Assembly (NCBI GenBank): GCA_009929855.1
Contig: RZZN01000011.1
Coordinates: 1-64,000 of the forward strand
Length of the DNA: 64,000 nt
DNA from: Gammaproteobacteria bacterium
Lineage (GTDB): Bacteria; Pseudomonadota; Gammaproteobacteria; Chromatiales; Chromatiaceae
Direction of reading: 5' to 3'
Shown: positions 46,252-54,373 of the stretch, piece by piece
How positions within the stretch are numbered: position 1 is the stretch's first letter
How the letters are laid out: each line of letters opens with the position of its first letter
Position numbers and translations under genes: made by a program
The notes under the pieces: generated by a model
Databases searched by the model: none
What the model was told of the DNA's origin: nothing
What the model saw: the letters and a program-made list of their open reading frames with translations, nothing else

Positions 46252-46755
46252 TTAGACACCACCCGAATGCACGATCTCATAGTAGACCTTTTCAAGCTCG
46301 CCCTTGTGCTTGGTCTCCTCGTCGGCGAGATATTGGAAGAGGTCGTGAATCGGGCCAGGCGCGGTGTCTTCAGTGAGTGAGCGGTAATGTTCCATGGCGA
46401 TCTGTTCGCGCCCCATCGCATACTGGAGCACCGACTGATCGTCTGGATTGGGCCCCAGATCGGGCAGCTGGATGCAGTCTGAGAAGCGTGAATCATTGGG
46501 TGGAGTGCGTACCTCGGACTTGATCTGCTCGGCGATGTCCTCGCGGCTGGCGAGTCGGGTCAGCATGTCGAAATGGTCCTGCTCCTCGGCCGCCAGCTCC
46601 TCCACGACCCAACGGACGTTCTTGCTGACCTTGGGGATGAGGTCGGTGTAGAAGTTGCGCGCGCTCTCCTCGAATGAGCAGGCGACCTCGAGGATCTCGC
46701 GCAGGGAGGTCTTGGATTTGATCTTCTCGTAACTGCTGACGGCCCCTTCGATCAT
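46252..46755 (-). CDS. rubrerythrin/ferritin-like diiron protein
   Basis: 167 aa, all helical. Metal-ligand motifs are EVACSFEESARNFYTDLI near 25-40 and EELAAEEQDHFDML near 52-66. The second pair appears as MGREQIAMEHYRSL near 112 and YLADEETKHKGELEKVYY near 142, which is the ExxH...ExxH pattern of a diiron four-helix bundle. No rubredoxin domain is present. Likely roles are peroxide reduction or iron handling. It lies 171 bp downstream of the Mbx-type operon on the same strand and 21 bp upstream of queF. Confidence 0.82.
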   Translation of the reverse strand: MIEGAVSSYEKIKSKTSLREILEVACSFEESARNFYTDLIPKVSKNVRWVVEELAAEEQDHFDMLTRLASREDIAEQIKSEVRTPPNDSRFSDCIQLPDLGPNPDDQSVLQYAMGREQIAMEHYRSLTEDTAPGPIHDLFQYLADEETKHKGELEKVYYEIVHSGGV

Positions 46756-46926
46756 GGCGCGTACTCCTTCATTTGGACAGCGATTGAAGACGCTAGACCC
46801 AGACCGCGGGTCTGAGCGGGTTGCTCGAGGCGCATCGCCTGGCGCGCGCCGACTGCTGGAATGGCGCTCCGATCGCCGCCAGGACGCGCGCTTGTGGGCG
46901 TCTTGGCGGCTGCTGCATGAGGCACG

Positions 46927-48753
46927 TTAGGACAGCTGAGCGTGGATGCTGGCGGCCACCCGATGACCATCGGCGACGGCCGAAACGACATCCGGTCCGC
47001 GCACCATGTCACCCGCGGCCCAGAGCCAGGGCAGATTGGTGCGTCCCTGGGCGTCGACCTTGAGCCGTCCACGCTGCCATTCGAGTCGCTCGGTCAGCGA
47101 GGCGCCGAGACACTCGACATCGGCGCTCTGCCCGATCGCCTCGACGACCATGTCGCACTCATGGATCTGCTCGTCGGTGGGATCATAGACCGGGGCGAAG
47201 CGACCCTGCTCGTCGAAGATGGAGAGCACCCGCCAGGTGCGCAAGCCATGGAGCTTGTCCTCGGACAAGGTGCGCGGCTTGAAAATGATCTCCTGTGGGC
47301 CGCGCGCATCGAGGATCTCGATCCCCTCCTCCAGCGCCTCGCGGATCTCGTCGGGATCGGCGAGGAAATGGGTCAAATCCTCGAGCGCGGTCACCGTGAC
47401 CTTGACCGCCCCATGGGTGCGCTTTTGTAGACGCGCGATGGTGCGGGCGATGTCCATGGCCACATTGCCGCCACCGATGACCACCGCGGACTCGGGCACC
47501 GTGATCTTGATCTGCTCGGCGACATCGCGCAGCAGGGTCACGGCACGCTTGACCCTGGGCTGATCGGCGCCGGGGACGCGGGTCGAGCGCCCCATCCAGA
47601 GCCCGATCGAGAGCACCACGGCATCATAGTCGCGCTCCAGATCCTCCATGGTCAGATCCTTGCCAATCCGGGTGTCGTACTGGATCTTCACGCCCAGCGA
47701 GGTGATGACATCCACATCGCGGTCGAGCCGATCTTGCGGCAGCCGATAATCCGGGATCCCGTAGCGCACCATGCCGCCGGACTTGGACTGGGCCTCGAAG
47801 ACGGTGACCTCATGACCTTCCTTGACCAGGTCGAAGGCCGCCGTCAGCCCGGCCGGACCCGCGCCAATGATGGCCACCCGTTTGCCCGAGAGGAAACGCG
47901 CCTTGCCCTCGGCCGCGATCGCCTTCACTCGCTCGTGATCGAGCGCATCCATCGCATAGCGCTTGAGCCAACGGATGGCGATCGGCGCGCCACGCCGCCC
48001 GATCGAGCAGGCCTCCTCGCAGCGATGGGTGCAGACGCGTCCGCAGGTGTGCGCGAATGGATTGGTGCGGTAGATCTGGCGCACCGCCTCCTCGGTATCG
48101 CCCTGCCAGATCGCGCGGATGTACTCGGGCGCATTCATGTGGGTCGGGCAGGCGTCGAAGCACATGCCGCACTGCACGCAGCGCGAGGCCTCCATGATCG
48201 CTTGGTTGGTGTCATAGCCGGCAACGATCTCGGCAAAGCCAGTGATGCGCTCGGCCGGTGGGAGCTCGGTCATGTGCTCGCGCGCCAGCGCGATCATGTC
48301 CGCGTCATCGGATTTCGCCCAGCCCTTCGGGAAGGGCGTGCCATGGATGCCCTTGCTGTCGGGTAGGATGAAATAGCTGTCGAGCTCGTCGTCGCGGCAG
48401 GTGTGGACATACTCGCGCGACAGTGAGATGGAGCCGGTCGGACAGAGATCCACGCAGAGCGCGCACCAGCAGCAGCGGCCATAGTCGATCGCCGGGCGCA
48501 GATTGCGGATGCCCTTGGCCGGATCCTCCGGCAGATCGGCGATGCGCACCATCGTGATGGCCGCGTTGTCGCAGACCTTCTGGCAGGTGCTGCAGCCGAT
48601 GCAGGTCTCCCAGTCGTTGAGATGGAAGCCGCGATAATTGGCCGAGGCCGGACGCGGATCGAGCCCGACCGTGACCGGCTTGCGCGCGAAGAATGACAGA
48701 TTCTTGAGCGGGCTGAGGATCCCACCCTGCTCCTGATAATCGATGTCGCGCAT
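46927..48753 (-). CDS. NuoI-like ferredoxin fused to GltD/NfnB-type FAD-NAD(P)H oxidoreductase (MbxN-like)
   Basis: 608 aa from ATG 48753, overlapping the upstream stop as TGATG. The N-terminal 140 residues hold two 4Fe-4S motifs, CIGCSTCQKVCDNAAIT and CCWCALCVDLCPTGSISLS, with the spacing of a NuoI-type subunit. Then comes a GltD-like N-terminal Fe-S region (CVQCGMCFDACPTHMNAP, CGRVCTHRCEEACSIG). Two nucleotide-binding folds follow: AIIGAGPAGLTAAFDLV near 295 for FAD and VVIGGGNVAMDIARTIA near 440 for NAD(P)H. It would pass electrons between NAD(P)H and the peripheral arm of the complex encoded upstream. NuoE, NuoF and NuoG are absent. Fusion of these two modules in an Mrp-linked complex is unusual. 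Confidence 0.85.
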   Translation of the reverse strand: MRDIDYQEQGGILSPLKNLSFFARKPVTVGLDPRPASANYRGFHLNDWETCIGCSTCQKVCDNAAITMVRIADLPEDPAKGIRNLRPAIDYGRCCWCALCVDLCPTGSISLSREYVHTCRDDELDSYFILPDSKGIHGTPFPKGWAKSDDADMIALAREHMTELPPAERITGFAEIVAGYDTNQAIMEASRCVQCGMCFDACPTHMNAPEYIRAIWQGDTEEAVRQIYRTNPFAHTCGRVCTHRCEEACSIGRRGAPIAIRWLKRYAMDALDHERVKAIAAEGKARFLSGKRVAIIGAGPAGLTAAFDLVKEGHEVTVFEAQSKSGGMVRYGIPDYRLPQDRLDRDVDVITSLGVKIQYDTRIGKDLTMEDLERDYDAVVLSIGLWMGRSTRVPGADQPRVKRAVTLLRDVAEQIKITVPESAVVIGGGNVAMDIARTIARLQKRTHGAVKVTVTALEDLTHFLADPDEIREALEEGIEILDARGPQEIIFKPRTLSEDKLHGLRTWRVLSIFDEQGRFAPVYDPTDEQIHECDMVVEAIGQSADVECLGASLTERLEWQRGRLKVDAQGRTNLPWLWAAGDMVRGPDVVSAVADGHRVAASIHAQLS

Positions 48754-49895
48754 CAGCGATCCACCTCCGGGGGACAAGCGTCGAGCGAGAACATGGTCTG
48801 GGCGACGTCCTCCAGACGACAGCCGATCGAGAGCTTTTCCAGGACCTGGACGGCATGCATCTGCGAGGGTCCGCGCACCTGGGTCCGATAGGGCCGCTCG
48901 CCACCATTGGAAACCACGTACCAGGCGAGCTCGCCCTTGGAAGACTCCACTCGGGTGTAGACCGAGCCAGCAGGGACGTTCCAGGCCAATGGATTCGGGA
49001 TGGAACAGCGGATCGGTCCAGGGATGGAGGGCAGTGCCGCGATGACCTGACGGCAGATGCGGATGCTCTGCACCAGCTCCTTGCGCCGCACCAATGTGCG
49101 TGCCCAGGCATCGCCCGCCTCCTCGGTCGGAATCTCGAAGTCGAGCTCAGGATAGACCAGATAGGGATCGTCGCGGCGCACGTCGAGCGCCAGACCGGTC
49201 GCCCGCAGGTTCGGCCCGGTCACGCCCCATTCGAGCGCCTGCTGTCGGCTCATGACGCCGATCCCCTTGGCACGCTCGACGAACACCCGATTGGTGAAGA
49301 GCAGGTTGTCGTAGTCGCTCAAACGCGAGTCCAGATAATCGAGCGTGCTCTCGACGCGCTCCAGGAAACCCGCCGGGACATCGCGCCGGACCCCACCGGG
49401 GATGTTGTAGATATGATAGACCCGTCCGCCGGTCAGCTCCTCGAAGAGATCCAGCACCAGGTCGCGATCGGCCATGCCCCAGAACATGGTGCTGTACATG
49501 CCGGTGGTCGCCGCATGTCCACCGAAAGTGAAGAGATGGGCGGTGATGCGCGAGAGCTCGAGCTGGAGCACCCGCAGCCATTGCGCGCGCACCGGCACCT
49601 CCAGCCCACAGAGCTCCTCGACCGCGAGCGCGTAGCTCACCTCCATCGGGGCCGGATCGGGCACGCAGATGCGCGGCGTGATGGCCAGGTTCTGGATCCA
49701 AAGCCGCCCCTCCATGAGCTTCTCGAAGCCGCGATGCAGATAGCCCGCATCGGTCCGGGCCGAGAGCACGGTATCGCCATGCAGCCGCATCTTGATCGCA
49801 TAGTTGCCCTCGATCCCGGGGTGATTGGGACCGATGTTGAGCTCGTATTCGTGACTCGGCGGCTGACGCTGGGCCTCGTAGTTCTCAGGACGCAT
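48753..49895 (-). CDS. NuoD/hydrogenase-large-subunit-like protein (MbxL-like)
   Basis: 380 aa from ATG 49895. Family landmarks are PNHPGIEGN, LHRGFEKLMEGR (universal His-Arg), SYALAVEEL, and the C-terminal YTRVESSKGELAWYVV and RGPSQMHAVQVLEKLSIGC. Where NiFe hydrogenases carry CxxC pairs, this protein has RIC77-V-P-D80 and DAC374-P-P-E377, so each pair has lost its second cysteine and a standard NiFe site cannot form. At the position of the quinone-site tyrosine of NuoD there is Val78. It overlaps the NuoC-like gene by 11 bp. This matches my recollection of the archaeal MbxL/MbsL pattern, whose active site is distinct from complex I and hydrogenase. Confidence 0.85.
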   Translation of the reverse strand: MRPENYEAQRQPPSHEYELNIGPNHPGIEGNYAIKMRLHGDTVLSARTDAGYLHRGFEKLMEGRLWIQNLAITPRICVPDPAPMEVSYALAVEELCGLEVPVRAQWLRVLQLELSRITAHLFTFGGHAATTGMYSTMFWGMADRDLVLDLFEELTGGRVYHIYNIPGGVRRDVPAGFLERVESTLDYLDSRLSDYDNLLFTNRVFVERAKGIGVMSRQQALEWGVTGPNLRATGLALDVRRDDPYLVYPELDFEIPTEEAGDAWARTLVRRKELVQSIRICRQVIAALPSIPGPIRCSIPNPLAWNVPAGSVYTRVESSKGELAWYVVSNGGERPYRTQVRGPSQMHAVQVLEKLSIGCRLEDVAQTMFSLDACPPEVDR

Positions 49896-50463
49896 CGATC
49901 TCCCTCCGGCTGAAGCGCTGCTCGTCGGGACGGACGGCCACACCGCCGCCCTTGGACTCGATCTCCTTGAGCCAATCGGGCTGATAGTCCTGGAAATCGA
50001 AATGCGCGTTGACCCAAGCCTCCGAATCGAAATCCTTGCGCATGGGCGGTGGTCCATCCCATTCGGTCAGGATGAACTTGCTCATGTCCGGACTGCCCTC
50101 GAAGTAGACCCCGAACATCTCGTGGATGTCGCGCTCGAAGAAGGCCGCCGGCGTATAGAGGTCATAGACCGACAGATAGACACCAGGGTCGCGCGCGATG
50201 CGGGTGTGGGCCGACACCAGCGCGCCCGTCTCGTAGGACCACACATGATAGACCAGCTCGAATTCACCCTCCTCGATCCAATCCACGCAGCTGATCGACG
50301 AGAGATGCACATAGGAGGCCCGCCCACGCAGCAGCTCCAAGAGCGCCGGCAGTGCATCCGGGGCCACGTCGACACGGATCCGCCGGCTGCTCATTCGCCG
50401 CACCTCGATGCCCCGCAGCTCGCCGAGCAGTGTATCCAGCCAGGTCGAGAGGTCTTTACTCAT
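49885..50463 (-). CDS. NuoC-like subunit (MbxK-like)
   Basis: 192 aa from ATG 50463; a TTG four codons earlier is possible but less likely. The core matches the 30-kDa complex I subunit: SYVHLSSISCVDWIEEGEFELVYHVW (shown as SYVHLSSISCVDW), then LVSAHTRIARD, and the signature FFERDIHEMFGVYFEGSPD followed by LTEWDGPPPMRKDFD. It lies at the interface of the peripheral arm with NuoD and NuoB. There is a 182-bp gap to the NuoB-like gene with no gene seen, so an internal promoter or processing site could be there. Confidence 0.87.
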   Translation of the reverse strand: MSKDLSTWLDTLLGELRGIEVRRMSSRRIRVDVAPDALPALLELLRGRASYVHLSSISCVDWIEEGEFELVYHVWSYETGALVSAHTRIARDPGVYLSVYDLYTPAAFFERDIHEMFGVYFEGSPDMSKFILTEWDGPPPMRKDFDSEAWVNAHFDFQDYQPDWLKEIESKGGGVAVRPDEQRFSRREIDAS

Positions 50464-50645
50464 GCTCAAACCCAATGAATGCTCACAAATCCATTCAAGT
50501 GAAAATGTCTCGCGACACGACCAGGCTCACGCCCGGTGGAATAGGGCGCGTCCGGTCTCGAGTGTGTCGCGCGCGGTCCCGAGATGGCTGGCGTCTCGCC
50601 CAGGTCAGAGTGCGAGTCGCGCTCCACATGGGCGCCTCGGACACC

Positions 50646-51380
50646 TCAGCGGCGCGCCGCCAACTCGGGGATGTCGATCTTCATCTCCAGCGCCTGCAGC
50701 GGCCGTTGATGCTGCTCCAGGAGCGCGGTGTGCTCGCCGAGTGTCTGTGGACCGAACAGTCCGTAGTGGCGCGACTCGGCGATGACATCGGTCGGGGTCT
50801 GCCAATCCGCGCCGAACAGACGCTGCTGATTGCCGAGATAATGATCGTATCTCTGGTAATAGTCCTGCCACGCGGTGGCGCGGCCATGACGGATATCCTC
50901 GATGAGGTCGCGCAGTCCAGCGATCACCGCCTCGGGTCGCGGCATGCAGCCCGCGATATAGACATCGACCGGGAGATAATCGTTGAGCTTCTTGGCCGTG
51001 GCATAGCTCTGCCAATACATGCCGCCATTGACCGTACAGGAGCAGATGCCGATGACATACTTGGGCGAATTCATCTGCTCGTAGGTCAAGATCACCCGCT
51101 TGAGCGTCTTGACCGAGACATAGCCGGTGATCAGCAGGATATCGGCCTGGCGCGGCGAGACCATCGGCTGGATGCCCAGACGCTCCATGTCGAAGCGCGA
51201 GGTCATGGCCGGCGGCAGCTCGATCGCCCCGCAGCCGGTGCAGTAGTGCAGCATGAACAGCGAGCGCGACTGTGCGAAGCGGATCAGCTCGTCGAAGACA
51301 TTGGCGAGTGGATTGGTGCGCTTACCGGCCTTCACCGGTAGCGGGTCACCCGCGTTGGCGGTCTTGATCAGCTCGGTCAT
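50646..51380 (-). CDS. NuoB-like subunit with hydrogenase-type CxxC (MbxJ-like)
   Basis: 244 aa. It carries the terminal 4Fe-4S cluster of the peripheral arm. Ligand candidates are C47 and C50 (HYCTGCGAIE), C113 or C115 (IGICSCTVNGG) and C145 (IAGCMPRPEAV). Complex I NuoB has adjacent cysteines (CC) at the first site, whereas group 4 hydrogenases and Mbx subunits have CxxC as here. The C-terminal extension (about 190-244) is longer than in the shortest relatives. The gene is followed by a 182-bp gap and preceded by a 197-bp gap, the only two large gaps in the operon. Confidence 0.86.
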   Translation of the reverse strand: MTELIKTANAGDPLPVKAGKRTNPLANVFDELIRFAQSRSLFMLHYCTGCGAIELPPAMTSRFDMERLGIQPMVSPRQADILLITGYVSVKTLKRVILTYEQMNSPKYVIGICSCTVNGGMYWQSYATAKKLNDYLPVDVYIAGCMPRPEAVIAGLRDLIEDIRHGRATAWQDYYQRYDHYLGNQQRLFGADWQTPTDVIAESRHYGLFGPQTLGEHTALLEQHQRPLQALEMKIDIPELAARR

Positions 51381-51577
51381 GAGGATGGCCTATTCGAAGT
51401 CGAGGTTGATGGTCGTCTGTGTTCAGGGTCGTCCGGCTGACAGGGCCAGCCCCACCGTGAGCGCGCGGGCACGACACAGGCTAGCGCCATGCCCGAGACA
51501 CGCACCGGCCATTTGCCGCCATGCGAGCGCCACCAGGATGCAGACGCATGCGCGATGAAGACACGGCTGATCAGGGC

Positions 51578-52477
51578 TCAATACATGAGGAATGCAATCC
51601 CCAGCAGACCGATCATCGCCGGCCATTTCCAGACCAAGCGCACGACATCCTCGGTGCGATAGCGTGGAAAGAGGAAGGCGATGCTCATCGGGATGGCCAC
51701 CACGGCGAAGACTTTGACCAAGAAGGTGAGCCAATTTTCCCCTCCCCCAAGGAACAAGAGGGTATAGAGCGCACCAGCGGCATAGAGCTGGAAGCACTGC
51801 ATGATGAAGAGACCACCGAGGAACTTGCCTCCCATCTCCACCATGGGTCCGGTGGCAATCTCGGCGGGGGCGATGTAGAGCTCGAAGGGTTGCTTGCCGA
51901 GCATGGCCTGCATTGCAAAGAGTCCGGCGATGGCCAACAGCGGCATCTCGACGATCCCCCAGGTGGCGATCCCGCCAGCCTGCTGGGCCTCGACGACCTG
52001 CACCAGATTGGTCGAGCCATGGAAGAAGGCCACGCCGAAGACCACGATCACCATGGGGATGTCATAGGCGAGCATCGCGGTCAAGGCGCGCGAGATACCG
52101 ATCGAGCCGTTGGGATTGGCGCATTGACCGACACCCAGCGCCAGGCCCAGCGAGGGCACCATCATCATGTAGAGCAAGGCGATCGCTCCGGCCTTCTCGG
52201 CCAAACCGTTCATGCCCGGCATGGGGATGAGTGTGACCGCGGCGACGAAGCCGCCGATCGCCATCACGATGCCGAACTCATGGATGAGACCATGCGAGGT
52301 CTGGGTTGCCTTGCCATGCAGCTTGATGATGTCCCACAGTGGCTGCATGAGCCGCGGACCGACACGCCGTTGTAAGCGCGCGCCGATCTTGCGCATCATC
52401 AGCACCATGAAGAGCCCGATGACAAAGGCGATCAAGGGCATCAAGGCCAGCTCGATCAGGGTCGGGATCAGATCCAT
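51578..52477 (-). CDS. NuoH-like membrane subunit (MbxM-like)
   Basis: 299 aa with eight predicted transmembrane helices. The NuoH signature lies in the first loop, RKIGARLQRRVGPRLMQPLWDIIKLHG (seen as RRVGPRLMQPLWDIIK near 37-52). Further conserved charge-bearing loops are present: GKQPFELYIAPAEIATG near 200 and LFPRYRTEDVVRLVWKWPA near 268. This subunit anchors the peripheral arm to the membrane and lines the substrate/ion path. It starts 13 bp after the second antiporter-like gene. Confidence 0.9.
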   Translation of the reverse strand: MDLIPTLIELALMPLIAFVIGLFMVLMMRKIGARLQRRVGPRLMQPLWDIIKLHGKATQTSHGLIHEFGIVMAIGGFVAAVTLIPMPGMNGLAEKAGAIALLYMMMVPSLGLALGVGQCANPNGSIGISRALTAMLAYDIPMVIVVFGVAFFHGSTNLVQVVEAQQAGGIATWGIVEMPLLAIAGLFAMQAMLGKQPFELYIAPAEIATGPMVEMGGKFLGGLFIMQCFQLYAAGALYTLLFLGGGENWLTFLVKVFAVVAIPMSIAFLFPRYRTEDVVRLVWKWPAMIGLLGIAFLMY

Positions 52478-52490
52478 CGGCGATTTCCTC

Positions 52491-54371
52491 TCAAACCTTC
52501 AGTATGGCCAACAGTACGACCGCGGTGACCAACACGAAGAGCGTCGGCTGGACATAGCGGTAGATCCCATTCATGCCCTCGGAGACGAATGACACGGTGG
52601 CCGTGAGCGCACGCTCCAGCCAGAGGAAGGCGCCGCGATACCAGGGTCCGATCAGATGCATGAGGCCGGCATAGAAGTTGTCGCTGTAGTGATAACGCGT
52701 CTCGGCGGTGAGGAAATGTCCACCAGCATAGTTGTCGAGCTGGTGGATGCGCTTGGACTTGCCGCCAAGACCGAAGAAGACGAGGGCGCCCACGCCGAAG
52801 CCGGCCATCATGACGCCCACCAGCCAGAGCATGTCGAGCCCGCCACGTGGATCGACCACACCACCCATGCTGTAGGTCACCACCGGCAGCCCGAGCGAGG
52901 ACTGCACCGCCGCGACCCAGCTCAGTGCCGGCCCCGGAGCCAGACCCGCCAGGAAGATCAGGGTCGCCAGACCCAGCATGGGCAGCAGCATGCTGATCGG
53001 CGCCTCGCCGACCTGCTCGTGCTCGAGACGCAGCTGACCGAGGAAGATGTTGTGGATCAACTTGTAGACCGACAGGATGGTACCGAGCGTGCCGACGATC
53101 GCGGCGACGAAGAGCAAGGGCATGCCCTCGGTGATGAGCGAGCGGTAGACCATCCATTTGGAGACGAAGCCGGCCATCGGCGGCAGACCTGCCAGACTGA
53201 TGATCCCGATCAAGAGGACCAGGAAGGTCAGCGGCATGCGTGTGACCAGACCACCGAGCTTGTTCAGATCGGCGGTGCCGGTGCGGTGCACGACCGCAAA
53301 GACCGCCATCAACAACGCCGCTTGAGTCAGGGCGTAGTTGAAGACATGCAGCAGACCGCCCGCCGACCCGACGGCATTGCCGACCATCAGACCCAGGAGC
53401 ATGTAGCCGCCCTGCCCGATCCCGTGCCAGGCGAGCAGATAGCGCGCATCGTGTTGCTGCAACGCGATATAGGTCGGAATGATCAGGGTCAAGGCGGCGA
53501 TCCAGGCGATCAGGTCACGCGCGCTCATGAAGGTGAAGGGGATCTCCATGGCGCTCAGCCGACCCAGCCCCAGGAGCGCGATGAGCACCAGGATGATGGC
53601 ATAGAGACCCATGCGCGCCGAGATGGCGCCCAGGAAGCTCGAGCCCGGACCAGGGGTCTCGGCATAGGCTGGGGCCTGCCAGAGATGGAAGGGCAAGAGA
53701 CCCATCTTGACCGCGAAGCCACCCCCGATCAGCAGCAACAGGATCCAGACCTGGTCGTTGGACAGCTCGGCCAGCAGGGCCGCCACTGGACCATACTCGA
53801 GTGTGCCGATCCGCGCATAGATCAACATGAGTCCGGCCAGAATCGCCATGGCACCGGAGAAGGCGTAGACCAGATAACGCAACGCCGCGCGTCCCGCGGC
53901 CGCCCCACCGAGCGCCATCAGCAGGAAGCTCGCCCAGCTCACCAGCTCCCAGCCGATGAACAAGGAGAGCAGATCACCGCTGCCGAGCAACACCAGCATG
54001 CTGAAGACATTGGCGGCGAGCGCCACGTGAAAGAGCCGCGGGCTGCGGCCCGATTCGCGATAGCGCTCCTGCCAGACACCGGCGGCATACCAGGCGCAGA
54101 CTAGACCCGCGCCGATGGTGATCATGGCGAAGAACCAGGAGAGCGCGTCGTAGCGCCACTGCAGGGTCAGATCCAGTACACCGATGCGCAGCGCCGATTC
54201 GACCGGATCGCCGAGGAGCGCCCCGGTCCGCGTCAACAGCCAGAGCTGGAGGCCGTAGAGCACGACCGCGACCGATCCGGCGAGGCGCCAGCGGCCGATC
54301 AAGAGCATCAAGGCCAGCGTCAGCCCAGATGCCAGCAGAAGGTGATCCAAAGGGGTGAGTGTGCTCGTCAT
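52491..54371 (-). CDS. second MrpD/NuoL-type proton- or sodium-conducting subunit (MbxH'-like)
   Basis: 626 aa from ATG 54371, two bases after the stop of the first D-type gene. It has 14 or more membrane helices, including the proton_antipo_M core: lysine and histidine positions such as FAVKMGLLPFHLWQAPAYAE, QHDARYLLAWHGIGQGGYML, and LAGLPPMAGFVSKWMVY. The extra C-terminal helices and amphipathic region (about 500-626) make it NuoL-like in length. Two antiporter-like subunits side by side are typical of Mbx (H and H') rather than Mbh, which has one. Confidence 0.88.
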   Translation of the reverse strand: MTSTLTPLDHLLLASGLTLALMLLIGRWRLAGSVAVVLYGLQLWLLTRTGALLGDPVESALRIGVLDLTLQWRYDALSWFFAMITIGAGLVCAWYAAGVWQERYRESGRSPRLFHVALAANVFSMLVLLGSGDLLSLFIGWELVSWASFLLMALGGAAAGRAALRYLVYAFSGAMAILAGLMLIYARIGTLEYGPVAALLAELSNDQVWILLLLIGGGFAVKMGLLPFHLWQAPAYAETPGPGSSFLGAISARMGLYAIILVLIALLGLGRLSAMEIPFTFMSARDLIAWIAALTLIIPTYIALQQHDARYLLAWHGIGQGGYMLLGLMVGNAVGSAGGLLHVFNYALTQAALLMAVFAVVHRTGTADLNKLGGLVTRMPLTFLVLLIGIISLAGLPPMAGFVSKWMVYRSLITEGMPLLFVAAIVGTLGTILSVYKLIHNIFLGQLRLEHEQVGEAPISMLLPMLGLATLIFLAGLAPGPALSWVAAVQSSLGLPVVTYSMGGVVDPRGGLDMLWLVGVMMAGFGVGALVFFGLGGKSKRIHQLDNYAGGHFLTAETRYHYSDNFYAGLMHLIGPWYRGAFLWLERALTATVSFVSEGMNGIYRYVQPTLFVLVTAVVLLAILKV

Positions 54372-54373
54372 GC

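Noticed and set aside
50464-50645. Possible missing subunit gene in the gap between the NuoC- and NuoB-like genes
   Set aside because: No frame of useful length with a membrane helix or Fe-S motif is present in the 182 bp.
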